Assembly: GCA_001939145.1 (NCBI GenBank)
Contig: LSRX01000282.1
Location: 362,353-426,352 of the forward strand
From: Symbiodinium microadriaticum
Taxonomy: Eukaryota; Sar; Dinophyceae; Suessiales; Symbiodiniaceae
Direction of reading: 5' to 3'
DNA: 64,000 nucleotides
The first letter of the stretch is position 1. Every line of letters begins with the position of its first letter. The notes under the pieces are model-generated. The model was given only the letters and a program-made list of their open reading frames with translations. It made no database searches and had not been told where the DNA came from. Below are positions 22,981 to 40,099 of this stretch, one piece after another. The position numbers were made by a program, and so were the translations under genes.

Positions 22981-25900
22981 CTGCCTTACTTCTTGCGCTG
23001 CCGCACCTTGGCAGGGCCGACTTTTTCGTCGGCACCATTGAGTCCAGGTGGCGGCCCTGGAAAACTGAGCTGGGAGAGGAAGAATTTGCCGCCATTCTCT
23101 GCTTGTCTTAAGCGCGTGGCATCTGCATGGCCTGCAAGCACGAAGGTTCACGATGTCCATCCAACTTGAACGAAGCTTCCTTGGCAAGCCACACCGAAGT
23201 TCGGAGCAGGTTGGTTTTCCAGTGAGGGTGACATGGTTTTAGACATTAAGAGAGTCGCATAAACCGAGCATCTGACATGGCTGCCAGGAGTTCTGCAAGG
23301 AATACAAGCGTTCCAAGCCGTGCCTGGCCCCATCGTGAGCTTTTGCATGTCTTGGCTTGGCGAAGAAGCTTAGAGCCAGTGCGCTGCAGTTCTTCCTTGG
23401 CCAGGTACCGACACACTCCCCGCCGTGGTGCACACCGGGACCAATACTTCGAAAGCTGAATGGCAAATCTACTGTAAGCCCAAGTCGCCGGGGCAAGTCT
23501 AGTCCCTGAGCTGGGGAACCCTGTGGTGTGTTGGGCTTGTGCTCGATACGTGGATCAGCGGAGCCAACAAGCGCTCCCGAGGCAGACAGAAAGTGCGCAA
23601 TGCTTACCTGCAAGGCGTTCAGTGAAGCATCATGTAGTCTCGTGTCAGTCGCAGCTTCGGGTGCCTGGGTGTTCTATTTATCCCATACTGCCGGACGTGG
23701 CAGCCAGAAGTATTTTCAAACACGAGTCAAAGAAGTTGCCACACTACCACCTAGGACCTAGTATAGAGGACCTAAAGGTGATTCTGAAGCATTGCCTTCT
23801 CGATTCTCGCAGGCAGCTCAAGCCGCGCGAAAGGATGCCATGCAGAGCCAACGGGACCCGTCGAGATCTGTGGAAACTGATCCCAGCACCTACCGAAGCA
23901 ACAGCCACGTACGACACGCATGACACAGCCTGCTCAGCAAAGTGCGGGCCAGGAAGACTCCTAATTTGCCTTTCTCTGACCATACTGTCTCTCGTCAGCT
24001 CGTGGTGAAGGAAGCCGTAGAAAGATGTCGGCGCGGATCCTGCCGGTGGAGTAATGCAGTTTCCTTAGATGGGCCAACCCATGTCACTGCCAGAAATGCC
24101 CCGGCCGTGGAGGAATTTGGACGTGGTAGGTTCATGGCCAGCATGTTGGGTGCACCTTAGACGACTTGGTGCGGCAAAGGTGGCTTTTTCCGTTTGGCCT
24201 ATGTCGCCGCCGATGCACTGTGTCCGAGCCTCAACGTCCCGCACCTGCGGGCGTTTGTAGAGATATCCTCATTGGGTGAAGTTCAGAAGTGTTTTGCATA
24301 AGAACCTGGAGGTGTGTTGTCTTTGGTAGTAGCGGTTACTCTACGTGCCTCGAAACTAAGGGCCTGTGCACACCGGTGGAGATGGCTGAGGAGCAAGCTT
24401 GAGCCTCCGCAGAGCATAACCCTCTGTTTCTACAGCTTGTATTGCATTGGTTAGAGAAAGCTTCCTGAGCTGTTTGTAGTGACCACATGCGACAGGAGCC
24501 ATTTCCGAAAGGAGCTGCCCGGGCATGGGCTTCTGACTCTACCAGAGATTCCGAGAAAAGATTCACGTAGGTTGGTTCAGCCTCCGTCGTTTTTCTGACT
24601 GCAGCTGGTGCGGAGCCCTTGTTTTCTGTCTTTATGTTGTTCCTCAAGCATTTCCGAGTTCTCTCGACCTTGTCAGCATGCAGCCACAGCAGCGCAGGAA
24701 AAGGGTGCAGATGACGACTTGGACGTGGAGAAAGGAGCTTACACCGTTTACAGTGCACTCAAGCAGGTTGACACTGGCTTGAGACATTGCAGTGCGCAGA
24801 GGATCCCAGTTCCAAGTCGAGCTATCGGAAGCCGCAGGGGCCGGCGGCTTTCGATGAAAGGGACCCGTAAATCTGCTCTGAGCATGACTAGGGAGGAGGT
24901 GGCGGATTCTTGTCCAAGGTTTCTGCGACAGTATAGGCTGCATGGCAAGCTGGAGAAGTTGTTTGCTTACAAACAGCTCTTTCCGAACCTTGAAGCCTGC
25001 AGGCTCACCCCTTTCTGTCGTCCTTGGCGAATACGCAGGAGCTGCTTTGGGCCTGTAGACTGCTTGCAAGGTTTTATGCAGGCTTGCTGAAGGCAGGCCA
25101 ATCTGACCGATCCTGACCTGCAACTCTGCAGCAAATTCGGGTTCTTTCTCTCCGCAGGATGCTGACGAACGCCCAGGCAGGGATAAAACTCACAGAAGCT
25201 CTGGATCCACCAGTGCATCCCAATGTGCGCTTCCACGCAGGTGGAGTCTCCGACGTTCCAAGCTGGCAGATTCCAGAGCTTGTGGTGCGCCACGAGATAG
25301 ACGAGCGTTGCACATCGCAATGTCCGACTACTGTACATTGTCTCGGGATCCCACTGCGTCATCCTTTGTTGAGGTGAGTGTTAGAGGGTCATGGGAGCGA
25401 CACAGGTGGAGTGCCCGAAGAGGCCCGGAGCCCGCATTCACAAGGCGGAGGGAACTGCAGACGAGTGTTATTTGAGTTTTTCCAAGTCCTCGTTCGAATT
25501 CACCGAGTTGTTGCCACGGTGCCCCATCTTTCCAACAGCCGTGTCTGCGAAAACCGCCTGCAGGGTACTTCGCTAATCCTGCCGGAAGCTGGCGGCGATC
25601 TGCTGGCTGGGCCCTCTGGTGAGTAGTTGCTTGGAGTTGTTGATTATAAAAGCTGCAAACGAGGCCGGGTTTATTCAGAGTTGCCAAAAGCTACATGGAC
25701 CCACGGGCCTGGGCTCCCCATGCCAAGGCTTGCGTCGTCAGCAGCTTGCCGGTGCTGTTGCAAATAAGGCGAGGAATTTCATGCTAGGGTTTTGGAACGA
25801 GCTTCATGAGCATTGTCGAGACAACACTGCAGCATCGTTTGGAGTGCATGTGACGGCATTGCTTGTGGCAATTTTTTTGAATTGGCAGCACATCACACGG

Positions 25901-26400
25901 GACTTGCGCAGACCACGCTGGATTCTGGGTTACAGTATGGCCGTCGATGGCCACGCTCTAAGAGTGCTTGAAAGACAGTAGCTCTGACTTCTGGCATGCT
26001 CATCAACACGTCGCTTGTCCAGTATGCCCATTTCCCGCTTCACTGCCGACTGGCACTCGCGCCGGTGGTCTGCCGTGCTTGCTTGGCCTCAGGCGTTTCT
26101 CTGCGAACGATGTATCGACAGCTTGCAGACTCTGGCCCCTGCGTCATGATAGTGGAGGCGAAAGTTGGGGAATGTGCCGAAGTATCCACTGACAGCTGAC
26201 TCTTTTTCCGGCATTCCGAGTTGCATGTGTGGTGCCCACAGGATTCTAGCAACTGCATTTTCGGGGCCTTCCTCAGCGAGGGCTTGAGGTCCGCCGGGGC
26301 ATGCAGAGGCTATTTGTTGCAGAGAGCACCAGGAATCAAGAGTCTCGCATGTCACAGGCTTTTGACCCGCAACGTGAAGCTGCTCATTATGCTAAGTACC
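22981..26400. other. exon-like fragments upstream of SelO, unassigned
   Basis: Plausible exons of unknown genes lie near 23010-23110 (DFFVGTIESRWRPWKTEL), 24660-24770 (KGADDDLDVEKGAYTVYSAL) and 25159-25345. They show coding-like composition and neighbouring AG or GT dinucleotides, but there is no recognisable domain and phases could not be linked. Confidence 0.35.
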
Positions 26401-30539
<4,139 letters not shown>

Positions 30540-30540
30540 A

Positions 30541-30569
30541 GGGCAGTACAGCTATCCGGCGTACTGCCC
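30541..30569 (+). promoter_or_regulatory. perfect 9-bp hairpin just after the Sec codon and stop
   Basis: GGGCAGTAC (30541-30549) pairs perfectly with GTACTGCCC (30561-30569) around an 11-nt loop. It starts 10 nt after the UGA and 1 nt after the TAG. Its position fits a stem that stimulates UGA recoding; a 3'-UTR processing role is equally possible. Confidence 0.5.
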
Positions 30570-30595
30570 CTGTTTGAATAAGTTGTCATTGGGTT

Positions 30596-30656
30596 TAGAG
30601 CAAGTGAAGCCTGAGGATGTCTTCCTTATGGAAGGCCCTTGGCTGAGATGTCTCTA
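30596..30656 (+). promoter_or_regulatory. SECIS-like element in the SelO 3' region
   Basis: Lower helix TAGAGCA (30596-30602) pairs with TGTCTCTA (30649-30656) with one bulged base. An internal loop then offers GTGA (30604-30607) opposite GAGA (30645-30648), as for the UGA/GA quartet core. AGCC (30608-30611) pairs with GGCT (30641-30644), followed by a partly paired helix and an apical CTTCC/GGAAG mini-stem. Against it: GTGA instead of ATGA, mismatches in the upper helix, and no clear unpaired AA in the apical bulge. Confidence 0.4.
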
Positions 30657-30699
30657 TAGAGACCCAACACAGCAGCTGCAGTTGCCAGTGACAGGTTGA

Positions 30700-32587
30700 G
30701 TGTAGTGAGTTCGGTGACTAGTGATCATTGCGGGTCGTGGTACTTGGGTTCCGAAGGCTGGCAACGGCGTTAGGTCGCAGTCTCACAGTTAGGTCCGGTA
30801 GGTGCAAGAGCACACACCTCCTTGCGGCCCAGGAGGATGAATTTGATGACTCTGGCCGAACATGGCTCCCCCATTTTCCCAGTTTTCGCTTAGACCATCG
30901 GCCACCAGACACATCGCGCTCTCCCCTGAAAAGAAGACGGCCTTGACGGTGCGACCTGCCTCCACGAGCCTCGGCCCTCAAAGCCGCTGCCGAAGTCTGC
31001 CAGGCCGGTCAGCCAGTGCTATGGGACGCACGAGTGCTTCGTCTTCCGGACCCGGGAGGGGAAAGTCAGGGAGAGAGTTCCTTCAAAGCAACGTTAAAGC
31101 CGAAGGACCCCGCGAACAGCTGGGGCTTGGCGGACTGAGGCAGTGACGCTCCCACCTCCCGTTCATTCCTGGTTCGATTTGCTGGCAGCCGTTGAGAGCA
31201 GCGTTCCAATGCTCGATGCGTGATTTCATCCTTCATAGTACGGACTGGATCTTAGGACGACGAGTCGCCATGTTCTGTTTGCGCCGGCAGGTGTATGGCC
31301 GCACGGTTCAAGTCGCCTCCCCACTGAAAGCAGACGAAGCCAAGCAGGTCCCTTTTATCACACACCAGCTCCATGCACATGTTCAATGCACGGGTTTTTG
31401 TTGGGAGCTGTCGTGTATCCCTCTGTCCAGTTGAAGTGACAGGAGGCAGAGGCGACCCAGCCATCTCCGCTGCAGCTTGGCTATTGTCTTCAGAAACGTT
31501 GAGACTGCATACGAACTTTGACCACAGCAACTTTGGCTGGACTCTTGCTGCCCTTCATGCGACATCATCAGACCAGGCTTGAGGATGTAACAGATAAGAG
31601 ACCTGCGGTAAAGTTTCGAAGGCCGCCAGATCAGTCTCCGACTTTCGCCGGGTTCAGCGGAGAGCCGCTCGGCTGTCGAAGGGGTCACACCCTGTTGCAG
31701 ACTCGAAAACTCTGTTCCCGTGTCTCCGAGGAAAGCAAACTACTTCGAGGCGCATCGGACGCCGCATCTGTTAGCCCTTTAAGCACCCAATCAGGCAGTC
31801 TGCGACATGTTTTGTGTCTCAGGCGCTGCGCAAATCTCAGGTCCGGGAGCCGAGGGAGCCGCGAGGGATGCGAGGGAGCCGAGCCATGCCAAGCTCTTTT
31901 GGGTGAGGTTCCAGCCTCCTATGCATCCGTGTTCTGCAGTCACATGGCCAGCACCTTAAACAGAGCCAATGTGGTCTGGAGATGAGACATGCGGACACGA
32001 GTGTCGCACGACGAGCCACGTAGCCTGGGGCAGAATCGAAGTGTTGGACAGGGCATCGTGGTTGGCATTGATGGTCCAGCCTTGTTCATCGACCAGGCGG
32101 GGACAGCCCTAAGGAGAAGCCTTTAGCCCGACAAGCATGTCCCTGTGCAGGACCTCCTCCGGGGAGTTTCCTGGCCCTCCACAGGGTTCGGCTCGCCCAG
32201 CCTTTGCACAGCACGGCGGCTCAGCGGCTCCGAAGCAGTAGGAGGAGCCTGGCCAACTGTAACTGGTGACCCAGTCGGACAAAACTCGATGCTGCAATTT
32301 AACCGGACGTCATGGAACATTGATGTTTCATCTTGGCAGTGCCGCTACAGTGCCAATCCAGCATTCTCCCGTTGCTCCTGCTCGAGGCTGGCACTGATTT
32401 CGTAGTCCGAAACCTGGAGGTCAGCGCCTCAGCAGTGCTTGAATTCATGCAACCGTCCACTGTGTGGACGTGATACTCGGGCTTTCAGGCCTCGTTGCTG
32501 CCGTGCACGGTATGTGCAAGTATTGTCTGCTCTGAGTCCCTTCATGGACTGGACTCAGACGTGTGCCTGTAGGTGAATGCTTTTGAT
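30700..32587. other. stretch after SelO with no recognised gene
   Basis: An exon-like piece near 30960-31130 reads, in one frame, YGTHECFVFRTREGK, faintly like a TLDc-type G-x-G-E-x-F-x-F block; a different frame of the same bases is also open, so I make no call. Other frames at 31192-31985 and 32145-32405 show no domain. Confidence 0.35.
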
Positions 32588-32590
32588 CTA

Positions 32591-32621
<31 letters not shown>

Positions 32622-32710
32622 GCTTCTCTCCTGGCACATCCTGGCACACACACACACACACACACACACGCTCACTCTCTCTCTCTCGCTCTCTGTCTCT
32701 CCCTCTCTTG
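32588..32710. repeat. CT and CA microsatellites
   Basis: A CT tract (about 32593-32621), a CA tract (32645-32669) and a further CT/CTCG tract (32670-32705) lie together. Open frames across it are made of Leu-Ser or Thr-His repeats and are not genes. Confidence 0.95.
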
Positions 32711-35700
32711 CTGCTTCGGTCTCATCCTCTCTTTGTCTGTATGTTGTTGTGCGTTAGCCTTGAACTGCCTCTTGGATTTGGAAGACCGACGAGTGTCAAC
32801 GCAAGAGACGCCAGAGACTTGCGGCTGAGGTTTGGCATTGGGCTTCCTGACGTTTGCAAGGCAGGACAATTCCACACACTTCTTCGTGGTTGTTGGTGCA
32901 CGCCTGTTCATGATCCAATGCATGTCATAAAAGGATTCTTTGGCATTTGTGGTCCGGGACCTAAACCAGACTCATCACCAGGAGAAGACGGGGCGCTGCG
33001 ATCCTGATCGGGCCTTCGCTTATCCGTGGATTTCGTGACACATCGCAGTTGGTGTTTCTGATTGTAGAAGAGGCAGTGGGGATGATGATTTTTCTAGAGC
33101 AGAAACTCCTCCAAACTTGCACGTCACAGGAAGGGAAGAGCATCCTCGGCATGTGATCAAGGGCTTTGCAAAATGCTCCTCCACTCCTGTGCTTTCCTTG
33201 GATGCACTTCCATAGTGAAGTGCTTCACACCGCTACCTCCGGACAAAGCTTCCAGCTCGGAAGGGCACGGCCCGGAAAAAGCCCACGACCCTCCGCGAGA
33301 GGAGGAAGTTGGATGCTTCTTTGGATGGTCCTCTCATGTCATCACACGCAATCACAGTCACCAAAGTGATTCGAAGGGAGGAGATTCCGAGTCCTCGTCT
33401 AGGGGTTGCACCAAGCGGGGGCGGCAAAAGGTTTAGGGTTTGCGGGTCAGAAAGACGAGCAGCTCGTCACTGGCAGCCCTCCAGACTCGTGGGTTCCTCT
33501 CGGGTTGACCCCTGTTTGAACCTTGAGGCAGCAATCGTTGACCTTCTGTTTGCGGGTGATGTGCTGTTTCTTCACGAACGTTGGTTGAATATGGATTCCT
33601 TGCTTGCATGGTTGTGATGTATCTCACGTGGTCCGGTCTGTGACAGACCTGTGCTTCGCTGATGAGATTTTTGTGGTCGTCGGGTTTTGCATTGCCTTTG
33701 CGACATGTAGGATAAGTGTTGAAAGCTTCCGAAGCCAAGATGATGACGACCCGAGCGCAGCGAGGTCGAGTTTTGCTCGAGCAGAACTGTAAACATCGTG
33801 TGCAAGCGTGTGGCAACCCGAGCGCCTGCCTTCCTTTTGCAGCGTGGCCTCTCCAGCTTGGCGGCAGATGGCGGCAGTAGAAACGGCCCACGGAAGAATA
33901 TCGGTCAACCATCAGCCGGGACACAGTCAACTTCGCTTCAACTTCCGATATCAAGACGAGTACAGACGAGATCAGACGTCCACATGAAGGTGTTCTCTTG
34001 TTTCTTTGGGATGGCAAAAAGCAGTTGACCAAGGTGCAGCCTGTGAGGAACGTACACTTGCCGGAGCTACACTTATCCCTGTCATCCCTGTGCCAGCTAC
34101 ACTTATCCCTGTGCCTGGTTTTGATTCTCTTCACTTTCGAGGGACCCTTACACTCGAGCCGTTTCACGGCAAAGATAGTTTAGGGCGGTGTCTGAGGAGA
34201 CCTGGTTATTTCGCCTCATTGCCGACCTCCCAGAGGCCAGACTTTAAATACAGTTCTAGCAGGACAAAGGACAGAGAACCGAGTTAAATTCTTAATAGAA
34301 GAGTAACCTGGTGTCCGTGGGTGGGGCCGCGAGCAAGATGATCCTCAATTGCATCTCCCACGCCCAAGCTCCAAGGTCTGTCCCTTCTTGGTCGCAGAAC
34401 TCCCGGGACTAGATATAGGATCAGTGCAGCGAAGAGCTGTCCCAGAATCCTCCCGTTCGCAAAAAACTGCTCGAACTACTCTGCTGCGAGCGAGTTTGGT
34501 GTAGGAAAAGTGCATCCGCAGAGAGTAAGGAGTACAGTCTTTTTTTTGGAGACTTCTTGCGAAGGGAAGCGTGTCGCAGAAACGTTGTCGGATAATGCAA
34601 TGCTGAGCACCTGTGCTTCGTTCGTCCCCAAGCACCACTCACGGGGGCGATGGTGCCTGAGGCGATTGCCGGCTTCACACCGCCAGAAACGCGCTGTGAC
34701 GCTCCTTCCATCGGTTCCTGCTTTTGACTTAGATAGCTCGTCGTCCCCGTTCCATGCTTCACTGTGGTGCCTCGGCACGCTGCTGCTGTTCAGAGCAGGC
34801 CGCAAAACGAGCCCATGCTGGCGGAAAAATCTCACTGAACAAAATATCACGAAAGCGCGCGTAGCACGGCTTTCGTTTCTATCTGAGTAAGCAGTGGGCC
34901 GGGACAGCCGGCGCAGACGCCAAAGAATTGATATACTGACCAAAAGAGGCCCCCCCTCCCTCGTCCCTCGCTGCTGAGTTGTTGACGTGGTTGGATGTGC
35001 CGGGGGCGATGATGCCATCTTTGTTTCCCCCAGATGCAGTTCTGGTTGCATGTGAGAATGCCTGGAGCCCGCCTTGCCAGCTTTGTTTCCTCTCCATTGC
35101 TGATTGCCCGCCTCGTCAGCTCTGTTCGCCTTCCGTTGCTGATGTAGTTGGATGTGATGATGCTTGGTTGGAGCCCGCCTCGCCAGCTCTGTATCACCTG
35201 CCGTCCTTCAAGCCTAGGCTGGCTTTCGTTCCCTTGGCCCCGCCCCTGAAGTCTCAGTTGCGTTTATCAACATTCTTGGTGACATGGTGGAAGTTCTCAC
35301 ACAACAGTTTGCTTGCAGAAGTCTGTGGGCAGGCAGTTCGACGTTAACTTGTCTCAGCGAGACATCATCGAAATCTTTCGCCCAGTACATGTAGCATGGT
35401 CCATGGTGCATTTTTCTGAACAATCGTGATCTTGAAGATGGCTTAGGCTTAAGCCAAGTCGTCTTGTGTAAGCGGTTGTGTTTCTTGTCTTCGAACCCAT
35501 GGGCGGCAGCTATCAAACTCGCCCGCGCTGGAGTTCGCTGCGGAACGTCTGCACGGCATGCCTGCGCATGCATCTTGCAGCATTTCGAGTATCTTCGTCT
35601 GCTCGAACTGATATCTATAATAATATCTGAGAATCTGACAACTTCGTTTCACCTCCCAAAGTCGCCACACTCGCCTTCCTGGGTGTCTTCTGACCAGATG

Positions 35701-36203
35701 GGATGGTGAACTTGCATGTTCTGCAAGCACTCTTTCCTGCATCATGGCCTTTTCGTGCGACCTGCTCCCCGTGGCACACGGCCGCCACACGGCCGCGGTG
35801 CATGTTTTAGTTTGTGCCACAGGCAGGCAGGCAGAGTTGCAAGCTTGCATACACTTGCGACTTTTCGGGGGATGCACTCCAGCGAAGAGCTGCTCCGCTC
35901 TGACTCCACGAAACCTGGGCGACAGGGCCGATTTCTACACCGTCATGGCTTCACGATGCTAGGGGTTGGTTGGTTTTGATGTGTTCTGATGCCACTTATG
36001 TGACGCATACATGTCTCGCGGGCATGCTTGTGAAATCGAGCGTCTACATGAGGAATGGGTAGCAGCCTTAGTTTTATTTTTTTTGCTTAGATGTTGCTTA
36101 GATGTAACTATTTTCCTGCATGCAGGCTTGCTGCACAGCAGTGGGAAGCAGAGCTCCTCCCCTCCTCCCCTCCTCCCCTCCTCCCTTCCTCCCCCCCCTC
36201 CCC
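32711..36203. other. stretch with no recognised gene; short local tandem repeats
   Basis: AGCTACACTTATCCCTGT occurs twice at 30-bp spacing (34065-34082 and 34095-34112). Diverged copies of a unit containing GAGCCCGCCTCGCCAGCTCTGT lie at about 34980-35200. Exon-like fragments are near 33050-33150 and 35325-35425 (FDVNLSQRDIIEIFRPVHVA) without recognisable domains. The left edge of the assembly gap is a CTCC-rich tract. Confidence 0.4.
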
Positions 36204-36894
36204 NNNNNNNNNNNNNNNNNNNNNNNNNNNNNNNNNNNNNNNNNNNNNNNNNNNNNNNNNNNNNNNNNNNNNNNNNNNNNNNNNNNNNNNNNNNNNNNNN
36301 NNNNNNNNNNNNNNNNNNNNNNNNNNNNNNNNNNNNNNNNNNNNNNNNNNNNNNNNNNNNNNNNNNNNNNNNNNNNNNNNNNNNNNNNNNNNNNNNNNNN
36401 NNNNNNNNNNNNNNNNNNNNNNNNNNNNNNNNNNNNNNNNNNNNNNNNNNNNNNNNNNNNNNNNNNNNNNNNNNNNNNNNNNNNNNNNNNNNNNNNNNNN
36501 NNNNNNNNNNNNNNNNNNNNNNNNNNNNNNNNNNNNNNNNNNNNNNNNNNNNNNNNNNNNNNNNNNNNNNNNNNNNNNNNNNNNNNNNNNNNNNNNNNNN
36601 NNNNNNNNNNNNNNNNNNNNNNNNNNNNNNNNNNNNNNNNNNNNNNNNNNNNNNNNNNNNNNNNNNNNNNNNNNNNNNNNNNNNNNNNNNNNNNNNNNNN
36701 NNNNNNNNNNNNNNNNNNNNNNNNNNNNNNNNNNNNNNNNNNNNNNNNNNNNNNNNNNNNNNNNNNNNNNNNNNNNNNNNNNNNNNNNNNNNNNNNNNNN
36801 NNNNNNNNNNNNNNNNNNNNNNNNNNNNNNNNNNNNNNNNNNNNNNNNNNNNNNNNNNNNNNNNNNNNNNNNNNNNNNNNNNNNNNNNNNNNNN
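36204..36894. other. assembly gap (run of N)
   Basis: Bases are unknown from 36204 to 36894. Open frames that run through the gap are artefacts. The flanks are a CTCC-rich tract and a 45-bp minisatellite, so the gap probably lies in repetitive DNA. Confidence 0.99.
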
Positions 36895-37808
36895 TCCACC
36901 CAGGGAGCAAACCTCGCATCGCAGGAACCTTTGGCCCAAAACGAACATGCTAAGGAGTGTACGCAGCAGGAAACTTGTACCAAAGACAAAGACGAAAACT
37001 GCTAGGAGTAAACCCAGCACGAACCTTAGACCCAAGACGACAACGCTAAGTAGTAAACCCAGCACGAACGCTTGGCCGAAGATGAAAACCCTAACGAGTA
37101 AACCCCGCAGAAACCGTTGGCCGAAGACGAGAACTCTGAGGAGTCAAATCAGCACGAAAGTTAGACTGCCTTAGACCCAAGACGACAACGCGAAGAAGTA
37201 AACCCAGCACGAACCTTAGGCCGAAGACGAAAGCCCTAACGAGTAAACCCAGCAAGAAGCTTCCACGAAAGACAAAAAATATTCAACGGAGTAAACCCTA
37301 TACAGGAACCTCTGACCGAAGACGACAACTTTAGCAAGTAAACACGGCAGGAACCTTTGGCCGAAGACGGAAACCCTCAGGAGTATACCCAGCAGGAAGC
37401 TTCTACCAAAGACGAAAGCCCTGAGGAGTAAACCTCGCAGGAACCTTTGGCCGAAGACGAAAGCCCGAAAGAGTAAACCCCGCAAGAACCTTTGGCCGAA
37501 GACGAGAACCCTATGGTAAACCCAGAACGAAGCTTCTACGAAAGACAAAAGAATCCAAGGAGTGAGCCCTGCAGGAACTTCTGGCCGAAGACGACAACGC
37601 TAAGGAGTAAACCCAGCACCTGTAAACAAAGACGAAAACCTTAAGGAGTAAACCCAGCAGGAACCTTGGCCGAAGACGAAAACCCTAAGGAGTGAAGCTT
37701 TTACGAAAACCGTGGAGAGTAAACCCAACAGGAACATTTGGCCGAAGACGACAACTCTAAGGAGTCAACCCAGCAGGAACCTTTGGCCGAAGACGAAAAC
37801 CCTAAGGA
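36895..37808. repeat. 45-bp minisatellite, about 20 diverged copies
   Basis: The unit is close to 45 bp and contains GAACCTTTGGCCGAAGACGA followed by AAACCCTAAGGAGTAAACCC. Because 45 is divisible by 3, frames stay open on both strands; the minus-strand frame 37216-37548 repeats FGQRFLRGLL. The unit includes CCCTAA, a telomere-like word. I regard it as noncoding. Confidence 0.9.
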
Positions 37809-40056
37809 ATTCTCCGCATATTCTCTGCGATGTCGCATCATTCATTTCCATCGACCCGCACAGTTTTCCTTCCTCGGCATTGCCATGTCAAATCGTGTGT
37901 CACACTGGGGATTGGCTACTTGTGCTGTGACGTTTTGGCATGTGCTGTGATTTTCGCCGGTTCCAGTGTCACCATGGGTAAAAGCAACGATCACGCTGCG
38001 AAGGGGTCCATGCTGAGCTTCGGGGCGGAATTTTGGAACATGGTCCGGGACGGTTTCGGATGAAATCATGGTTTATTTCGATCTCGCAATGATCAGTTTC
38101 AGGCCCAGGCCCAGGCCTGCAAAAAGCGGACGGAAACTGCCCACCTCCCCCCGAAGCTGACGGACCGGGCGCCGAAACTACCCCACTCTAGTCCGAAACC
38201 CAGCCAGCCGATCCAAAACTCGAACCCCGAAACTACGGGCACTTTGCGAAAGTTCTATGCCACTCGCAGCACATACACGTGCTGCGACGATCGTGGTTGC
38301 ACGCGCGACGCGTGTCAAGGAAGGTGGCGAGCAAGGTGACTGCTTGCCTGATGCCCGCGTGCCTTGGCACGGCACGTGGAATTTTTCAACCATTGGGACG
38401 GCGACGCCAGCTTCGTGTTCATGGATGATGTCTACAGAACATCCGCACACTCTTACGGATCTCTTGCGGGTCATGGGCGGATCCGGCTCAACGAGGGCAA
38501 AGGGTCGTCTGGATCTCCGCTGGCTAAGACTCCGCCAGAATTGTTGTTGCATTGCTTTGGGCCTTGCTTGCATAAGATGACAGACAAACCGAGACAGGGG
38601 GTGGAGTTTCCGGCCCAGATGCCGGGTTTCAAAAGCACTGTTGAAAAATCTCTCGCCCAAGGCCTCTAAACCAAGTATGCCGTTTGATGACTCTTTCTAG
38701 GTTCTCGGGGCAAGGCTTCCGCATGGTGGGCAACTGGGTTCGATCGTGGCATCGATCGCAAGCTGCGCGCCGTGCCCTCATGATGATTGATAGAACCCCG
38801 GGCCCATCAGTCCAAAGCACCACCCGCGGGGGTGATAAAAATTTTGATTCGCTGGGCGGGAAGCACTGGCGAACCTTCCGACGCATTCCACGAATCGAGC
38901 ATTGCCGTCGAAGCACGCTGCCAGAGATATCATGGTGTACTATGGTGTAGGCTTATGAAAATTTAAGGCATCAAGACCGAGGTGCGAATCCGCTCCCGAC
39001 GCTGTCGTCTCGTCGTCGAAACCGGTGGGCGGTAAAGCGAGGAGGCCGCATATTTGCACGAACCAAAGCGCTCAGCATGCCGCCTCCTTTCGCAGGGCCG
39101 AGCGCGACTTTGCCCCTCGACCTCCCGGCGGATTGCGAGCCAGGTGCTGTTGGCGACCGCCAGTCATGCGCTGGCTCACGTTTGTTTGTTGGTGGATTGG
39201 GGGGGGCTCGCCAGCTTTTTCCCCGCTCCGTGCAGCTCGCCCATCGCCAGAATTGCGTGCTGGTGCGGCCGCTAACGCTTCAGGCAGTTTTAAACATAAG
39301 TTGCACGGTGTCGCTAGCGTGAGAAATCGTGAGAAGAAGATGTGTTGCTTCCCATCGCTCACAGTTGCCAGCGCACGGACCACTTGGTACCATCAAAAAC
39401 GCGAAAAAGGATGCGACGATACTGTCCGGGATGACGGTTTGAGAAGTAATGAGGAATAGTTTGGGATGGTCAAGTCAAGGGGCTGTGAGCCCGGTCATCT
39501 TCATCAAGCCACGTCAAGTCAAATCTGAATGCCCGAAGGCTGCTCTTTCAGCGTTCAAGAAACCAATTACACGGCTACGTTGGCTGTACATATGAACAGT
39601 ATTGAACAGTCATACCTGTTCTGTGCTACAGAATGATATTGTGCAGTTCTGCGCCTGTATGTTTTCTTGACAACCAGCAGACTGCATCAGAGTAAAAAAA
39701 GAGCGACTCGCCATGTACATCGTACAACTTTTTGGGTCCAATGCTCTCGCACTTGCCATTTGCAAACGCCAACCGGTTTTTCCATCCCGCGTCATTTTCG
39801 CACGACCTGACCTGATTTTTGCACGGTCAGGGAAACTCCATTGCAACCTACGGTTTATTTCTAGATGGGAAGCGGCACAGTGTACGCGGCAAGCCGCCGA
39901 GACTGACACAAATATTGTGTTGACCATGCTTCCACACCAAAGTTTTCGCAGCAACGTCCAGTGCATTCATTCCACGAATATAAAGTTTACTGCCATGGCA
40001 AGCGCCAATCAAGTCCACCGGCCAACCAAACATCGCAGAAAATCGCAAAATTCAAC
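37809..40056. other. stretch with no recognised gene
   Basis: One exon-like piece near 38364-38520 (FFNHWDGDASFVFMDDVYRT) has coding character but no family I know. The 39713-40114 frame ends in a His run made by a CAT microsatellite and is not convincing. Confidence 0.35.
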
Positions 40057-40061
40057 ATGTC

Positions 40062-40093
<32 letters not shown>

Positions 40094-40099
40094 CAGCAT
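40057..40099. repeat. CAT triplet microsatellite
   Basis: Nearly pure TCA/CAT repeats. Confidence 0.95.

Noticed and set aside
30960-31130. Possible TLDc-domain exon (YGTHECFVF)
   Set aside because: Only one short block resembles the family and no neighbouring TLDc block was found; another frame of the same bases is equally open.
36011-37174. Long open frames of about 270-390 codons on both strands
   Set aside because: They run through the 691-base run of N and then the 45-bp minisatellite; openness comes from unknown bases and a repeat length divisible by three.
36895-37808. Repeat array that might be taken for CRISPR
   Set aside because: Units are contiguous diverged minisatellite copies without unique spacers, and the genome is eukaryotic.
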